Origin: Certhia americana
Lineage: Eukaryota; Chordata; Aves; Passeriformes; Certhiidae
Length of the DNA stretch: 64,000 bases
Assembly (NCBI GenBank): GCA_018697195.1
Contig: CM031858.1
Location: forward strand, 81,165,133 to 81,229,132
Reading direction: 5' to 3'
The notes under the pieces are model-generated. The model was given only the letters and a program-made list of their open reading frames with translations. It was not told where the DNA came from and searched no databases. This document shows, one piece after another, positions 24,078 through 38,261 of this stretch (the first letter of the stretch is position 1; each line of letters opens with the position of its first letter). The translations under genes were made by a program, and so were the position numbers.

Positions 24078-24760
24078 GCCGGGGCGCGGGGGCTGCGCTG
24101 GGCCCCGCGGGGCGCTCAGGGCACCCGGCAGCCGCCGCCCGCAGAGCGCTGCCCCGCCGGCAGCCGCCGATCTGCCTCGCCGCTGCCCCCTCACGCAAGT
24201 GTCAGCCCCCTCCTGCGGGTCGCCCCGCGGCAGCCCGGCCGCCCCACGGGCCGGGGCATGCCGCTGCCTGCGGGGGAGGGTCCGCGGGGCCGGTCACCGC
24301 CGCCGGCCCGGCCCGGGGGAGCTGCTGCCGCCGCCGGGAGCGGGGAGAGGCTGCGGGCGGGCAGAGCGGCAATGGGGAGCGCAGGCAGTTGTCAAACTCC
24401 CGGCCCGTAATCCGCTCAGCATCGCTGTGAGGAGATTGGGACTCGGGCTTATCGGCGGGGCGCGGTGCCGGGGCGGTGTGCGGGGGGAGCGGGCGGCTGC
24501 GGCGGCTGCTCCCTGCGGGCACCGAGCCGCAGGTGCGGGACCGCAGCGCCCGGAGCGCCCCCGGGCCCCGCAGCCGCCCTGCTCGGCGGGGACAGCGCTC
24601 CGAGCTCGGAGGGGCCCGCCGAGAGCCCACCCGAGGGAGAGGGGCCGGCGGGACCCCCGGCTGACACTGGTCCTTCAGCACCAACTGCGTGGTCCCGAGA
24701 GCCGCGATTGCAGCGACGTGCGCAAAACTTTTCAGGAATACAACTAGTCTGCCTGTGCGG
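24078..24760 (-). promoter_or_regulatory. Presumed ANKRD33B 5' UTR and CpG-island promoter
   Basis: This is very GC- and CpG-rich DNA directly upstream of the ATG. It holds Sp1-type GC boxes (24454-24461 and 24470-24476) and a CCAAT box on the minus strand (ATTGG on the plus strand at 24435-24439), about 360 bases upstream of the start codon. No TATA box is placed convincingly, which is usual for CpG-island promoters. Composition drops sharply to AT-rich at about 24720-24780. The transcription start cannot be fixed, and an untranslated first exon further upstream remains possible. Confidence 0.65.
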
Positions 24761-24829
24761 AATTCGTCTTTTGAAATAAATACTGAAACTAAGGGGAATG
24801 ACTGCACAGAATTTCCCTGCTTCAAATCA

Positions 24830-27293
24830 GAGCTTTAAAAGCAAGTAATTCATTAAATCAGCCCTGACGCTTTACCAGCTGTAGAGATATCAGACACGTA
24901 CTTTTTACGGAAAGCATTTGGAGATTAGGTTGAGAGGAATAATGCATGTATAGATTGAGTTCCTGCTTTGTCACAGTTCCTCTAAAATCTCTTTTCCCTT
25001 TCAAATGCCATGGATTAGCACTGTTCTCTGGCAGCAAAACAGTGGGAAGAAGCCCTTTGGCCAACAAAATAGGATATTAGCTTTCTTTTTGAAGTGAATC
25101 TCATGTATTTGACATCCTTGTGAATGTCCAAGGTCCAAGTCCCTGTCTGATGGGAGAGAAAGGAAGTGGCATGAGTTGAGGCAGAGTATGAGCCACACTT
25201 TTTACACTAAAAGAAGGTAGGAAGGAAAAGTAAAATGTAACTGTGAGTAAAGGGCCCCAAATAGTAGGTATTTAGAGTCTTACAAGAAAATATTGTAAAC
25301 CAGACATGATGGGTGATGCAAAGCCCAGCAGCTTCTTGCTGAATCCTAACTGGCAGGGTTATCCCAGTGCCCAGCAGAAGGATATCTGTAAGCAGAATTA
25401 GTATTAAATAGCTCCCTGATTGGCTGCCTCTGCAAAGGAGCTAAACTGGGAAAGAAGGAGATTAAACCATTCCCTCACCTCCAGACACCTCTGAGATCAT
25501 AGCTGGTGTAGATTACCAGCTATGCTCATGCTGCCTGTCTCCCATTGTTTGCTTGGGTAAAGACAGGCCCTTTCTCCACTGCTGCTGTGTGTGTCTGCTC
25601 CCACATCAAGCACTTCTGAGTTGTCTTTACCTGCAGTGTTGCAGGATTCACTTTTTACACTTATTGCCTCTCTATTTGTTATGTATTTGCATTCACAGAC
25701 TTTAAGGGCTCCATTTATTTAACTTCTTGTTTTCTTCTCAGTAAGTGTGGCCAATGAGCTGCTCAACTAAATGCTATTGCTTAGCATTTGTATTTTGAAA
25801 AAAACTTCTTTTTTGCCTGAGATCCTGCAGCTGATGGGGAGCATTTGAGTTTTCTCAGCCTGAACTCATTAGTAAAGCCCAGAAAGTCTCTTGGCTCTAG
25901 GAACCTCAAATAGCAGAAAAAAGCCCCAAAATAATTCTAACTACAGGGGAACAAAGGAGTTTTTTATGAAGCTTCAGCTCATCTGTAAGAATTCATTAAT
26001 CAAATATACTTGTTTTATTTCTGTCTTATAAAATTAATCCAGAAGAATGAAGATTTACCATATTACCAGACTGGGGTTTTTTAAAAATTATGTGGAATTT
26101 GTTAGCAAAGAAGCAGGGAGCAGTGACTTTGAATTAAAAAAAACCAAAAAATAAACCCAACAAAAAAAACAACCTTGAAAAACCTTAATGCTAACTAGAG
26201 GAAAAACACAGTTATAAAGGAAAAAATTGACTCTGAAAAGTCATCCTTTTTTCTCTCTGTATTCAGTTTACCTTATCAGCTTATTAATAGAGGAGAAATG
26301 AATCACTTTTCTCCCACAGCTGTAGTAGTTCTGCAGGGACCTTGGAGATGAAAACTGTTTTTTCTCACCTCAGCCTGTCACTTTCATCTCTTCTCTCAAA
26401 GAACAGCACTATACTGCTTGAGCTTTCAAAGCAAGATGTCAGGCTGGAACAGGGCAGACATGGTGTTTCCCCTTGAATTTTTCACTTATACAACTGGTAT
26501 TGAGACTGTATTTCAAATTATCTAACCTGCATGCAGTGTGACAATAAAAGCTGGTGCAGCTATTTGGGCATAAACTGTTACTTGTCTCCTTAAGATGCTG
26601 ATGCAGCCACTTATCTTGTCACACAGAGGTGCCCACCAAGGCTGCTCTGCTTGGGCACAGTCATAGATGTCAAGCAGACGAGGTCTGGTTTCTTGGCTCT
26701 TTCAGTGACACAGCTTATATGTGACAAACAGGGCTTCTTGCCACTTCTGCTTCAGTGTGTAAATCAAATTAACAGAATGTGAGGAAAGGCCATAGAGTAA
26801 GTCTGCAAATTCTTTCAAATTATCCCAAAAAGACGCCTGTTTTCATGGCATTTGTAAGAGGACAGCCTCAACCTTTCATCTGGAAAAGAAACCACTTAAT
26901 ATAATTGAAGCCAAATGCTAGTATTTATAAACTTTGTAGCAAAAGAAAAGAAATAAACATTATCATCTCCAAGCACATACCCCAGAATTATTAGTCATTA
27001 TCATCATCCGCATCTCATCAAAATCTATTGCTGGGAATTACCAAGGCAGGAAATTAAAATACCCAGAGCAGATACCACCTGGCCCTATGCAAAGTTTCCC
27101 TTGAAGAAAACCAATTTTTTTGAATTACTATAGCATAGGATGCCCCTAATTTGCCTCATTAAGATTTGTAATCCATTCAATTTATAAAACATTCTGAAAT
27201 TGAGATTTAATGAGATTTATGTGCAATAGTAAAGACAAGAGCAAGATAAATAGTAAGACTCAGTGAGTTTTGTATGTTCTTCTTACATTCAAC
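24830..27293. other. Upstream intergenic sequence, no gene seen
   Basis: AT-rich DNA immediately upstream of the ANKRD33B CpG island and ending at the assembly gap. No coding exon, RNA gene or clear transposon was recognised. Confidence 0.6.
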
Positions 27294-27393
27294 NNNNNNN
27301 NNNNNNNNNNNNNNNNNNNNNNNNNNNNNNNNNNNNNNNNNNNNNNNNNNNNNNNNNNNNNNNNNNNNNNNNNNNNNNNNNNNNNNNNNNNNN
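27294..27393. other. Assembly gap (100 N)
   Basis: Exactly 100 undetermined bases, the conventional size for a gap of unknown length. It directly abuts a TAAAA microsatellite, which probably caused the break. Confidence 0.99.
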
Positions 27394-27440
27394 TAAAATA
27401 AAATAAAATAAAATAAAATAAAATAAAATAAAATAAAATA
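27394..27440. repeat. (TAAAA)n microsatellite at the gap edge
   Basis: About nine perfect units of a 5-base repeat begin at the first base after the gap. The true array may extend into the gap. Confidence 0.97.
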
Positions 27441-30400
27441 TGTTTAGTTTTGGTTGTTTCCATTACTCAGGTGTCTAAAATTTCTGAATAACAAGATGCC
27501 TGGTTGTTTGGGGTTTTTTACCCGTCTGACATCTAAGCACTCACTTCTGAAATTCAGGGTCTATTTCTCTCTTCCTTAGTTGATCTGTCTGTAAAAATCT
27601 CCTAGGTAATCTGAGGCTGAGTGAGCATTTGTTGGTAACACATTTAGGCTGTTTAGGCACCTTGCTGGTGTATTCCCACCAGCTGGCAACTCCAACCACT
27701 TCAGTGGGTTTTACAAACTCCTGGTGGCTCTCCAGGCAGGTTTTTCTGTATCCATTTGGCTCCTCACCCATTGCTTTGTAGGTTTGTGCTGGGAGCAAGT
27801 GAAAGGATGGAGCAGCACCTTGTTACCTGGCAGGACCTGGCGTGGTAGCAATAGCACAGTGTTAAACATGAGAGCCAGCTCACTTACACCCTCTCTCTGT
27901 TCAGCAGCTTGTAAAAACCCTGGGATGCACAGAAGGGGTTTCTGTGGGCACTGCAGCTCTCTTTCACAGCATTTCCAGCAGCACCACTAAAGGAAGCATT
28001 CAGAGCACAAGAAAACCTCTCTTGAGCAGCCCTCTATGTTCACAGACAGGGGAAGAGCTGAAGCCCCTAAAAGGCCAGTGTAGGGAGTGGGTTTGGTGGC
28101 ATGACCTAAGTCAGCATCATCCCAGGGCTGACCTGCTCTATGCCAAAGGCCACAACAGGTAGTCCATGGAGGAAATGGGGGCACCGAGGGAAACAAGGTG
28201 CTAAAAGAGATAAGATACTGCTTTTTATTGACAGCATCTTTTGGATTTTTGGGGAGAGACTTTCAGAATTACTGCCTCCAAGCCTCGCATTGGTCCTCAA
28301 AGCAGTGCCTGCATCTTCAAACTGTCTGCTTGAAGTTAATCTCAAGAGACTTTTATGAGCACAGATGTAAGCAAACTGGTTTCTGGGGTTGCTGAGCTCT
28401 TGGCAGAGCTAGTAGGCTAATAAATCCAACCTCTTGTTTATTATGCCTATTACTAATATATATTTTTTTATTGGGGTGATTTGCTAGGGCTGTAGCAGGA
28501 CTGTAAGCAGGCTAGCTGCTGTGAGGCATCAAAGTGCAATTAACCTAGTCAAAAAACATCAGGTGGTGTACTATTGGCAAGGTATGTGTGAAGAAGGCAT
28601 TCAAGGTAAAGAATTAAGTTGAAGAAATGATTAAGAAAATGTTCCTTCTCAATTACAATGAGCCAAAGAGAGACAAGGTTGTTTTCATATTTACCTGACT
28701 GGGGGTGTTGGAGAGAGCATTTATAAATTAATAGATTCAGCACCACTTGCTAAGACTGCCCCACTTAAAAAGTCCTTTGGAAGGAGAAAGGTTGGAGTTT
28801 CAGTTTTCCTAAGCTCTGGCCAAGACTTGATGAGAAATCCTGGTTGATCTGAATAGTAACAGCTGCTAAGGAGCTATGAGTGGAAGTTGCAATATGTTTC
28901 CTAGAAACCAAAGGCTTGAGCTGAATGATGAGAGCAGAGCCAGAGAATAAGAAATACTAGCAACGATCTTGTTGAATGTTAGTGTTTTCTCAGTTGCTAG
29001 TATTTTCCAGCACTTGCTCAGTCAGATTAAATGCTGTTTAGATCATCTGTAGTACCAGCTCATTGGTATCTCTGTGCAGTTAACACTATAAATGGACATA
29101 AGGGTATAAATGTAATACTAGTTCGTTTAATTTAATTTACTAGCTGTGACTGAAAATAATTGATTTTCTGTTTTCAGTATGAACCTGTATTTTGTTTGCA
29201 CTGAAATCTAAAGCACAGTCCTTTCCAGAAAAGGAATACTTCCTCAAGGCATGGTCTTGGGTCTGGCTAATCTCGGCTTAGCTTGTGGTCAAAGCTTGCA
29301 AACCCTGCCAGTGCTGAGTTCCCTGAGGACAGCAGTGGTTAGCAGCAGGGAGGTCTCTCAGGGTAAACTGTGCTAGTTCTGGGCAGGTTGCCTGATAGCC
29401 AGGGGCATCTGGAAGGTGGGCACCTACCGCCTAAGCACTGGCTAGTGAGGTTCAGCTTCACCGGAGAAGTATGTAAGCCACTTAAATCTTTTTGGATGAT
29501 TTCCTCAAGACTGTAAAGAACAAGCAATGTAGCACACCAAATATTCTAACAGTCTTCTTTTATATGTGGTTTGATATTTTTGAAAGAAGTAGGTAGAAGT
29601 GGAGGAGGCTGTGCAAGTAAGAGGAGAGATGGAGAGTGTTCTAGTTCCCACAGAGCTGCTCTTTTCAAATATATGCTGCTGTAGACTGTGATCTGAATGA
29701 TGCTGAATATCCTTGAGGCTTCTCAATAATTCTTCAGCATGGATCTTCTATATTCATATTTCTCTCAATTTCTGTCTTAGGGAATTTCTTGGGAGAAAAC
29801 TGTTGAAAATTTGTTGTTGCCCAGACATTGCTTTATTGATGAAAACCAGAGATTTACATAAAGTCTTTGTCTGGGAGTCTTCCATCTCTGAAGAGTAGAT
29901 TTTTAAAATTACCTCTTCAAAATTATTCTTTTTTCTTTTTACTTTGTGTATTATTTCTTAAAATGTCACAAAACCACCTAATAAGGGGGGAAAAGCCATG
30001 GCTTGAAATGTCAGTGGATTTCTTTTTCTTGGAGGAAGGCGAAAAAAAATTGAGAGGAGAGAAAATTATTTCTCAAACTATAAATTTAATTTTATTTTTT
30101 CTATATTTTGATTTTTTTTTTATTTTTGGTATATTTGGTACTAAAATAACACAATACTAGGCATTAATACATGTATAAAAATTACTAGGGAAAATACTGC
30201 TGTATATATTCCATTGATAGATTATAATTATCAGGTCATCAGGACTGGGGGTGGGGGTTGACTGGATTAGTGTATGTGAGAATTTATTTGTGAACTGTTA
30301 TCTTATTTTTGCACTCTACTGAAGCAGAAGACTCCCCACATATATGTGTGAAAATGTGTCCCTCAGTTGGGTATCTAGAATAAAAAAGTAATGTTATATT

Positions 30401-33400
30401 TTTACCATAATCTTTTGTTCTTCCCTAAAGGAATTCTTTCTACATACAGGGGAAAAGCCATGTATCTGCTTCACATTTTCCTAAAATTATTTCTCTTCCC
30501 TTATTGTGAAATTATGCACCCAAAAATAGGCTGGTTTGATGCTGGTATGAGTAAGCCTGCTGATGCCATTCCATATGGAGAAAACACATAGCATGTCTAC
30601 ACTTGCACTTCTGATCAGTTCACTCCTCTTCTACAGATTTCCTGCATGGTTGTGAGAGCTCTAAGCTTCTCCATCCCTGAGGTTTTATTCCTGAATAACA
30701 ATAATGGTACTTCTCCGCTCCTGGGAAGTTTGGGACCTGAGGACATTGCTGTTTGATGGAGTTTCTGATGGTGTTTGAAGTCAAGTCTTGGAGTAGCCCA
30801 GATACATGTCCATCTATCCTTACTCTTGCCCTGCATCAGGAAACTGTAAAGAAGTCAGTGATAAATTCATCCTAATTTTAATCTTTCTGACAAACCCTAG
30901 AGAAAGCCTTAATATGTGACCCAGTTTCTATTTCTGAAATATTATGGGTTTAATCCTCTTTCTATTTCAGTTTTGCCTAATTCAAACTGGGGATTGGACA
31001 CCACTATCTAATGCAGTCCAGTACTGGAAAAATATTGATGTAAAAGCAGAAACAGAAATATTTTCAAAAAAAAAAGAAATTAAAGAGGACATCAAGAATT
31101 TACTGCTGTAATTTATTAATATATACTATCTCATTTTATTATCCACTCTCCATTGAGAATTTGGAATGCTTTAGACTTTAGCTTGCACTGAATGACAGGT
31201 TTCAGCAAAATACCTCACCTCATGCTGAAAAGGTGAAAGTCATAACCATTTTATAGATGCTGAAATTGAATTGCATGCTACTCCAATGCAGCAGAGCATT
31301 GTATAATATAACATCAAACATACAGGCGTCTTATTTTGGCATTACTCATATGCTATAAATTACTCATGGTTCAAATGGCTTATCCATATACCTACATAAT
31401 TAGGCAAATGGTGTATAGGGTATGGTTACCAATGGGAACCATTAGAGAAATCCATCTGAGTACATGTGGTGCAGCTCCATCAAGGCCTACAAATGGTCAT
31501 CTTGGAACTATTTCTCTTTTTAGAACATAATGAACACTGGCCAGAAAATTACTATTAGTACTTTAGGAAAAAGAGTTATTATAATCAGTGCATTGGATTT
31601 TTCTCCACCTATTTCATCTACACTCTTAAATATAAACCAGGATACTGAGATACAAAGTGGTCTCCAGCAAGGCCATGTGGATACAAATCTGGTTTATTGC
31701 CTTTGCACAGGATTTCAGAGATTGTATTTGTTTCTTCATACGGTATCAAAATAATAATATCCTATATTTGGAAATGTGATTCCCTGTATGTGCAATGAGT
31801 CATGCTAAGAAGATTTTTTATTTTTCCTCTCCCACCTCTTCCTGAGATAATTGGTCTCTCTGGTGTTAACTGGTGTTTCACCAGACTATGCCAACATGAA
31901 TAACCAGAGGCTTTTATTGAAAGACAAATATACTTACATGTTCTGGAAAAAGCTTTGTGCATGTATTTAAGTGATTTAAAAAATTAGTGTCCTGATAAGA
32001 TGTGTGTGGTTTGAAAACATTTTAGAAACTCACAGAATAACTGTGGGGCTATTATTGTTTCCCTATTGTGTGCATTATCTATTAGGCTTCCTTGTCTCTA
32101 ATGGGATCATACTCATTTTCATCTCTGCAGAAATACAATATTCTCCAATGAGATTATTTAATATTATCCTGAAATCATTAAAATTGCCATGCTGCCAGGT
32201 TAAAATAAACAGATGCTTATCTAGCCCAATGGTTCCATTGTTCATTGCTTCTTGGTGTTTTCATAATGTGATTTTCACAAATCACAAACATCATGGGATT
32301 CATCCCAGGAGATGTTCAAGTGAAAGTAGATTATCTCTAAAACATTCCCCTTTAGAAATCATACCTCCCATGTGATTGTCATTTAAGCAGTTTTAAATAT
32401 CCTACTCACTCTGTTTCATTACTTTTTATCAGAATTCTTCCACTTAAGGAAATTTATTTCCATTAATTTGCTGGAGAAAGAATTAGTGGGTTAAGTCAGT
32501 AGCTAACTCTGTCTGCGGTGTTGTGGTAAATTCTCTGCAGTTCCATTTCAGTTCTGCTACTGCCCATTCCCCCCTGTGTACATACAGAATATGAAACTGA
32601 AGAGCTGTCCCAGCTCAGAGCATGTTCTGCCATAGAGGCAGGTGTGGAGGGCCCTTCTGACCCCCTTTACAGTGCTAGTTAACAAGTACTGCCAAAAGGG
32701 GTGGGCAATATCTCCTTCCTGTGCTGTTCTCATTGCCTGCATTTTCTTTACAACTCTATCTGAAGTCTGTTACTGATGCAGTAAAGGACACAGATGTTTC
32801 TGCATGGTTGTATTTTCTTTGGAAACACCCTGTGGGTCTAGCGTGATTTCCTTTTGATTGCTTCTTGCATGTCCAGCAACAAGAACATTTTCTAACTTCC
32901 CCTGTGAAAAGGATGGCATCAAGGGATGACATTTCCATAGTCAAGGCACTTCAGAAGCAGCAATTAACAATCAGAAGACACAGAGATAGGTAAATATTGT
33001 TATCTCAGCTTTTCAGCTGGTGAGATAGAAATGAAGAGGTCAAGGTCAATGTCTTCCAATTTAAAATTTATGGTTGGAATTCGACAGCTAAATTAATGAT
33101 ATGAATTGCAAACTTTTGAAGCCTAAGAAAGCAAAAAGACTGCATATTTTCAGGAATCATGGAAATGTGAACACTTATTTATATGCCGTAAGTGTTGTAA
33201 ACAAGTTAAAAGTTCTTTCTTCAATTATTAAGGCAATGTTAAGTCATGGTCAAACATATCTTCAATCTTTTTAGTTTTAGAATTTTGTCTTATGTACAGC
33301 TGTAAATAACTGCATTTGCCCCACTCTGTTTATTTTCACTTACTCAGTATCAAAATCTTATGAAGAAAATTTCCTTAAATATCATGGTTGCACTTAAGTT

Positions 33401-36400
33401 GTACTTAGATTTCTCTGGTTTGCTTCACTACAGTCTGTCTCACATTCATGAAGGAACTTGCACACTAAGTAAAGGAAAAACTATCATCTATTCTGTAGGT
33501 GGTTGTGGAAGAGATGAAAATAGGCACTTTCCTCATGAAAAAAGGAGAGCAAAAGCATCTTGCATTCCCGGAGGACAGCAGTAGGGAAGAGACAGGGCCA
33601 GAGGAGTCAGCCTTCTCAAGAAGAAGGGTTTGCACTCAATTCCTCTCTGCATCCATGCAGTCCTGTTTGAAGGGGACTCCAGGTATGGTGGCAAGTGCTG
33701 ATGCAGACCACGAGCTGTACAGTGTGCTTTCACCACATATGGGTAATTTGTTAACAAAGTGCTGACCAGATGGCCCCCCAATTGCAGCAATGCATTGATT
33801 TTGTACTCATCAGTTTGGACTATTCAAAGTTGAGGAGGGGGAAATTAACTTTAAAACTTGAATGTTTTGCACTGATTGGCCCTTTTGGTTCTCTCCCTCA
33901 CATTAAGGCACATGGCCCAAGCAGAGGTTTTTCCATTTTCAGTACACATGGCACAGAAAATACAGATATGCTGCCTAACATAGTAATCAGCAGTGGAAGC
34001 AGACAGGTGTTTCCTTTGACTTAGCACATGATCTGACTTCCTCCCATGCTGCATATTTCTTCTCCTGGCAGAGGAGCGGAGGAGTTCCATCTCCTTTCTC
34101 ATTAGTGCCTGGAGGCAGTGATAATCCTGATCATGTACTGCCCCACATGTGGCCAGTCGATGAGGGGAAGCACAAGCTGAGGGCTGCTGCTGAGGCAGAT
34201 GATGACTCTCACCTCAGAAGGATGGTATTTTGGCAGCCTGGAAAAGGTCCATGCTTTGCCTTAATTATGAACACAGTTAGTTATATTGCTTGTGAAAGTT
34301 TCATTACACTAGTTAGCATATTAGCATTACAAGCAACACAATGAAGCATAATTGGTACAAGGGTTCAGTGTGAATTAATTGATCTGGAAAAAAAAATTAC
34401 ATTTTGGAATACAAACAAGAAAAATAAACCTTGATGTTTTCTAGAATTTTCCAGGAGGGATTTTATTTATAAAATATTAAGATAGAATTGAGAACTTGCT
34501 AGCAAGCTGATTTAATTTTTTTGTTGATTGGTTTATAAAAATGGCATCTTGCTTATCATCCAGCAAGGTGATTTACCTGCAGGGACCTCTATATTGAGCT
34601 GTGTTTGATTGGAAACTGCTGAAAATGTGGGTTTGGGAATAAATAATAATGACATGATACATCATGTTTATAAAAGAGAAATTGCTGCTAATTTTTGTTG
34701 TAAAGGTAAGTACATTCATGTAAGGTTACTGAGAGGAGGAAAACCATTCTAGTTACAAAAAAACTGTCAGCACAGCTATAAGGTCTTGCTCTGTCCTATG
34801 CTGTACAGTGTGCTAAGTGCAATAGATAAGTTTTTGACAATCAAAAATAGTGACATGGCATTCAACTTGAACCCCCTTCTGTTGCACCTTTCTCTGGTTC
34901 TTAGCTAAATTAAAAATACATTTTCCAACACTGAAAAAAAAAAAATGAGATCTAACATTTAGTTTTACAAATTATCTTTTTGCTTACCCTTATCAAACCT
35001 ACCTCTGGAATCTATAAGCTCTTCCTTGTGTCAGAGCCAAAACAGCTCCTGTGTTTCTGTTAAAAAATATCAGGGTTTACAATTATAGTTGTGAAAGTTA
35101 GTGAAATGCCCTTTAAAGAGCTAAGAAACATTGTCATGTAAATGGGACTTGCTACTAGCAATTTTGGCGAGATTCAATTGTTTTAATGTGTGCAAGCAAC
35201 ATTTTTCTGGGGAGACAATCCTTGGCTGATGCCATTGGGACAACTTCTGTAGCAAGAGGCAAAGGTATAAAATGAGCAGAGTCTTGTTTAATGAGTATAG
35301 CTTGGATTAAATTCATGTTTTCAGCAGATGCCACTGGTTTTATACCACACAAGGTAGTCATAAATATTTGAATAACAGGGTCCTGACACTCATAAAGTGA
35401 GCAGAGTGAATGAGCTTTCCAGGTGATTTCACAGCTGGGAGGCTGAGGAGTGAGGCGAGCACCATCTCTCTGGGGATGGGGAGGAAGGCTGGGGGCTGGC
35501 CTGGCTATGGGACACTGAGAGGAGCACAGCACATGCACCAGAGGGGAGAGCCACATCACCTGGCTGATCTGTGCCTGTCCTCCTTCTTTGCTGGGGTGAC
35601 AGCAGCAGGCATTTCCTCTGGGATTCTGAGTTCCTTCTAGTGACATCGACCATGCTTTTCACCCCATTCTATTTACCTCTGCCTAGTAAATCTCTAGTTA
35701 GGTACGACAAATGTATTAATAACACTTTAAACCACTTCAGCACTGCAAGCAACACAGAGCTGAGAGCTGTGACAGCCAAATTCAACACACATGATTTGCC
35801 CATTTGAGGGTTTTGCAGTGAGTCATTTTCGGGTGTGTGTGCCAAGTGCACCAGCACCAGTGCTGCAAGAGGCGGTGTTTCTTCCTGCGGGGTGGTGTTG
35901 GCTCAGCACAGATGGTGCAAATTCCCAGCAGTGAATCACCAGGTTTCGTGCAACAAGTGGGTTTGCGTCCCTCAGAGATGAAGGAAGAGCAGGTGGGGCA
36001 GGCTGAGTAAGGAGACCTCCCCTGCTCAGCACTGCAGCCAAAACTACACCAGGCAGTCACTCACAGCTGGGTATGAGAGGAAAGGAATCTGAACTTTTCA
36101 TTCAAAAGTCAATAACTACATGCCATCTAAATTACATTTAGCTATTACATCAGCATTTGAGCTAATTACAAATGTGGAGCAAGGGCACACTTCTCTGGTG
36201 GTGCTCCTCTAGTCTGGCTGGGAAGTGAAGCATGGTGTGAGCAAAGTCACTCATTCCTCCAGAGAATGTGAGGAGAATTGCCTTCTGCACATCAGTGCCA
36301 ACAATGTGCCCAGGCCAGAGATTATGGAATAGGGATTACCTCCCAGGTCCACATAGCCAGGGCAGCTGCTGACAGAACTGGAAGGTTACAGTGGAAGTCT

Positions 36401-38261
36401 TAGCAAAGGCTGATGCTGAAGGACAAATTAATGGGTTTGGAAGTGCTTTGAGATCCACTCAGAGTAACTTTTGGGAGCAAGATATATACTGGTGGGAAAA
36501 CATGCTATGAATAACAAGAATAGGCCATGGTCCTGAGTAACCAACTGTCTTGGCTGTCTCATAATGTCTCATGATGTTCCCATTTTTGCTGAAAGTCAGA
36601 GTGCCTGAAATCATCTGCTTAGCTCTAAGCGCCACTTCTAAACTAGAAAGATGAGTAAAAGTAATGGTGAGTTTGTTACTTTGCATGCCTCATGATTTTG
36701 AAGATAATCCTGTGATTTCTATTACTGAATACAGGATCACTGAAAGTTTGAGTGTGGCAGTCCTTGAAATCTGTGAATCCACTGTCATGCATTTTTCTAC
36801 CAAATGCTGCACAAATTTGGAGCAGTCCTCAGGCTCATTATCTGTCTAATTCTTCTGTAATCTGGGATACAGATACCACTTTCCCAATGCTTGCTGATTG
36901 TTACATTGCAATAATATCTCAATGACTTCACAAGCTAGCAAATAATTGGTAAAAACTCCACCTAATTTGTAGTTAGGGATCAGTGTTTTGGAACCTCACT
37001 GATACGTGAGGAACATGTGAAGCACACACCTAACATGGGAGGAATGTGTTATTAATACAAGAGGCACTCCCACATTTTTTTGCCCTATAATTCTGATACA
37101 TAGTCAAAATAATCTTTCAGAAATAATAGACAATCCAATCCGTAATCCAACAAGTTCTTGGCTACTTTTCTGCATGTGCTTTTAAACTTCATTCCTGTAT
37201 TGGAAGCTTTTCATATATGGCTCAAGGATGTAATAAACTGATTTCATATAAGAAGCCTCTCATTAGTGGAGAGCCAGCTTCATTAGCTGTAGATCTGTGC
37301 TGGACTGAAAGAGAGAAGTTTCTGCAGTTTGTGATCAATATCAATATTTCCATTACAGAGGTTCAGCCACTTGGGGTCTGATGCAATTAAGTCAGCTTAA
37401 TATTTTCCCATTAAATGGAACCCTGTTCTATTACTTAAAAGTTCATGACACAGGAAAAATTCCTTAGATTTTAGGAAGGGTATTTCTATGACTTTGTCTT
37501 TTTTTAACTAATTCATTTTGCAACATTCAAGAAGGGAAAAAAACAGAACAATTCTGCTGTTGTGGCATGTTAAAAAACTGGTCATCTCTGGATGTGATTA
37601 TCATGTAAATATTATGATGAATTCTTTTTTTTCAGCAATGTCATATTTCAGCCCTTTGAACCAAGCTGACAACTGATCACCAGTTGTGGGTTTCTGTTTT
37701 TCAGAGAGCCTTGATTTCTTCTTTTCAAAGTCCTTGATCCTTTTTTCAAAAATGCTGATCATTCACTACTGCAGCTGAAACATACCTATGCTGGACAGAG
37801 GGAGCACCTGTGAAATTCTTAAGAGAAAGATGAAGGTAAATAGGCACATGCATTAGGTAGCCAAATATATTAAAATTGTTTGCCTGCTATGAACTGGAAA
37901 AATTCAGGTCTGAAGAACCTCCTATGGCGTGCTCTAAATTAGTAGACACTCTCAACTCAGTGCTTTACCTCCTTTGAAAAAGCTTTTTTTAGTGTGCAAA
38001 AAAATTTATTTCACAATGTAGCATTCTCTTTTCAAAGTCAGATTTCATTTCTACTATTATTTTCTTTTTTTCTAGCCAGGCAATACAAAAGTTAAGTAGA
38101 GAAGAGAAATAAAGTAGTTTCTGGACTATCTTAAAAAAAATCAGAATTTCTTCCTGACTGCCTTTACTTTTAGCAGACTCCATTTTTTAAGACACCACAC
38201 ACACCCCCCTCCCCTTCAAGTGTGTTGCTAAAAACATTTTTTTATCTGTGATGTCTCATGT
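27441..38261. other. Intergenic sequence, no gene seen
   Basis: About 10.8 kb with no recognisable exon, LTR or CR1. Open frames up to 163 codons occur (for example 35155-35646 minus) but have no recognisable domain. A short hairpin (CTGGTG, TTT, CACCAG) lies at 31870-31884. The low repeat density is typical of bird intergenic DNA. Confidence 0.55.

Larger units (their letters stand above)
23440..24720. other. CpG island
   Basis: This roughly 1.3-kb block is dense in CG dinucleotides and clearly richer in G+C than the flanks on both sides. It spans the end of the 5' flank, the ANKRD33B coding exon and the first ~200 bases of intron 1. Long open frames on both strands inside it are expected from the composition, because stop codons are rare there. 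Confidence 0.9.

Noticed and set aside
24076..24747. 223-codon plus-strand frame antisense to the ANKRD33B start
   Set aside because: Its length follows from the very high GC content. The translation is Arg/Ala/Gly/Pro-rich without a domain. Its ATG overlaps the ANKRD33B ATG within a CATG.
24202..24825. 207-codon minus-strand frame upstream of ANKRD33B
   Set aside because: It lies in the presumed promoter and 5' UTR and has only GC-driven composition. No support as an exon.
27260..27463. Open frame crossing the run of N
   Set aside because: It is an artefact of undetermined bases and the TAAAA microsatellite.
35155..35646. 163-codon open frame on the minus strand
   Set aside because: It has no domain and no splice or promoter context, and overlapping frames on both strands are similarly open.
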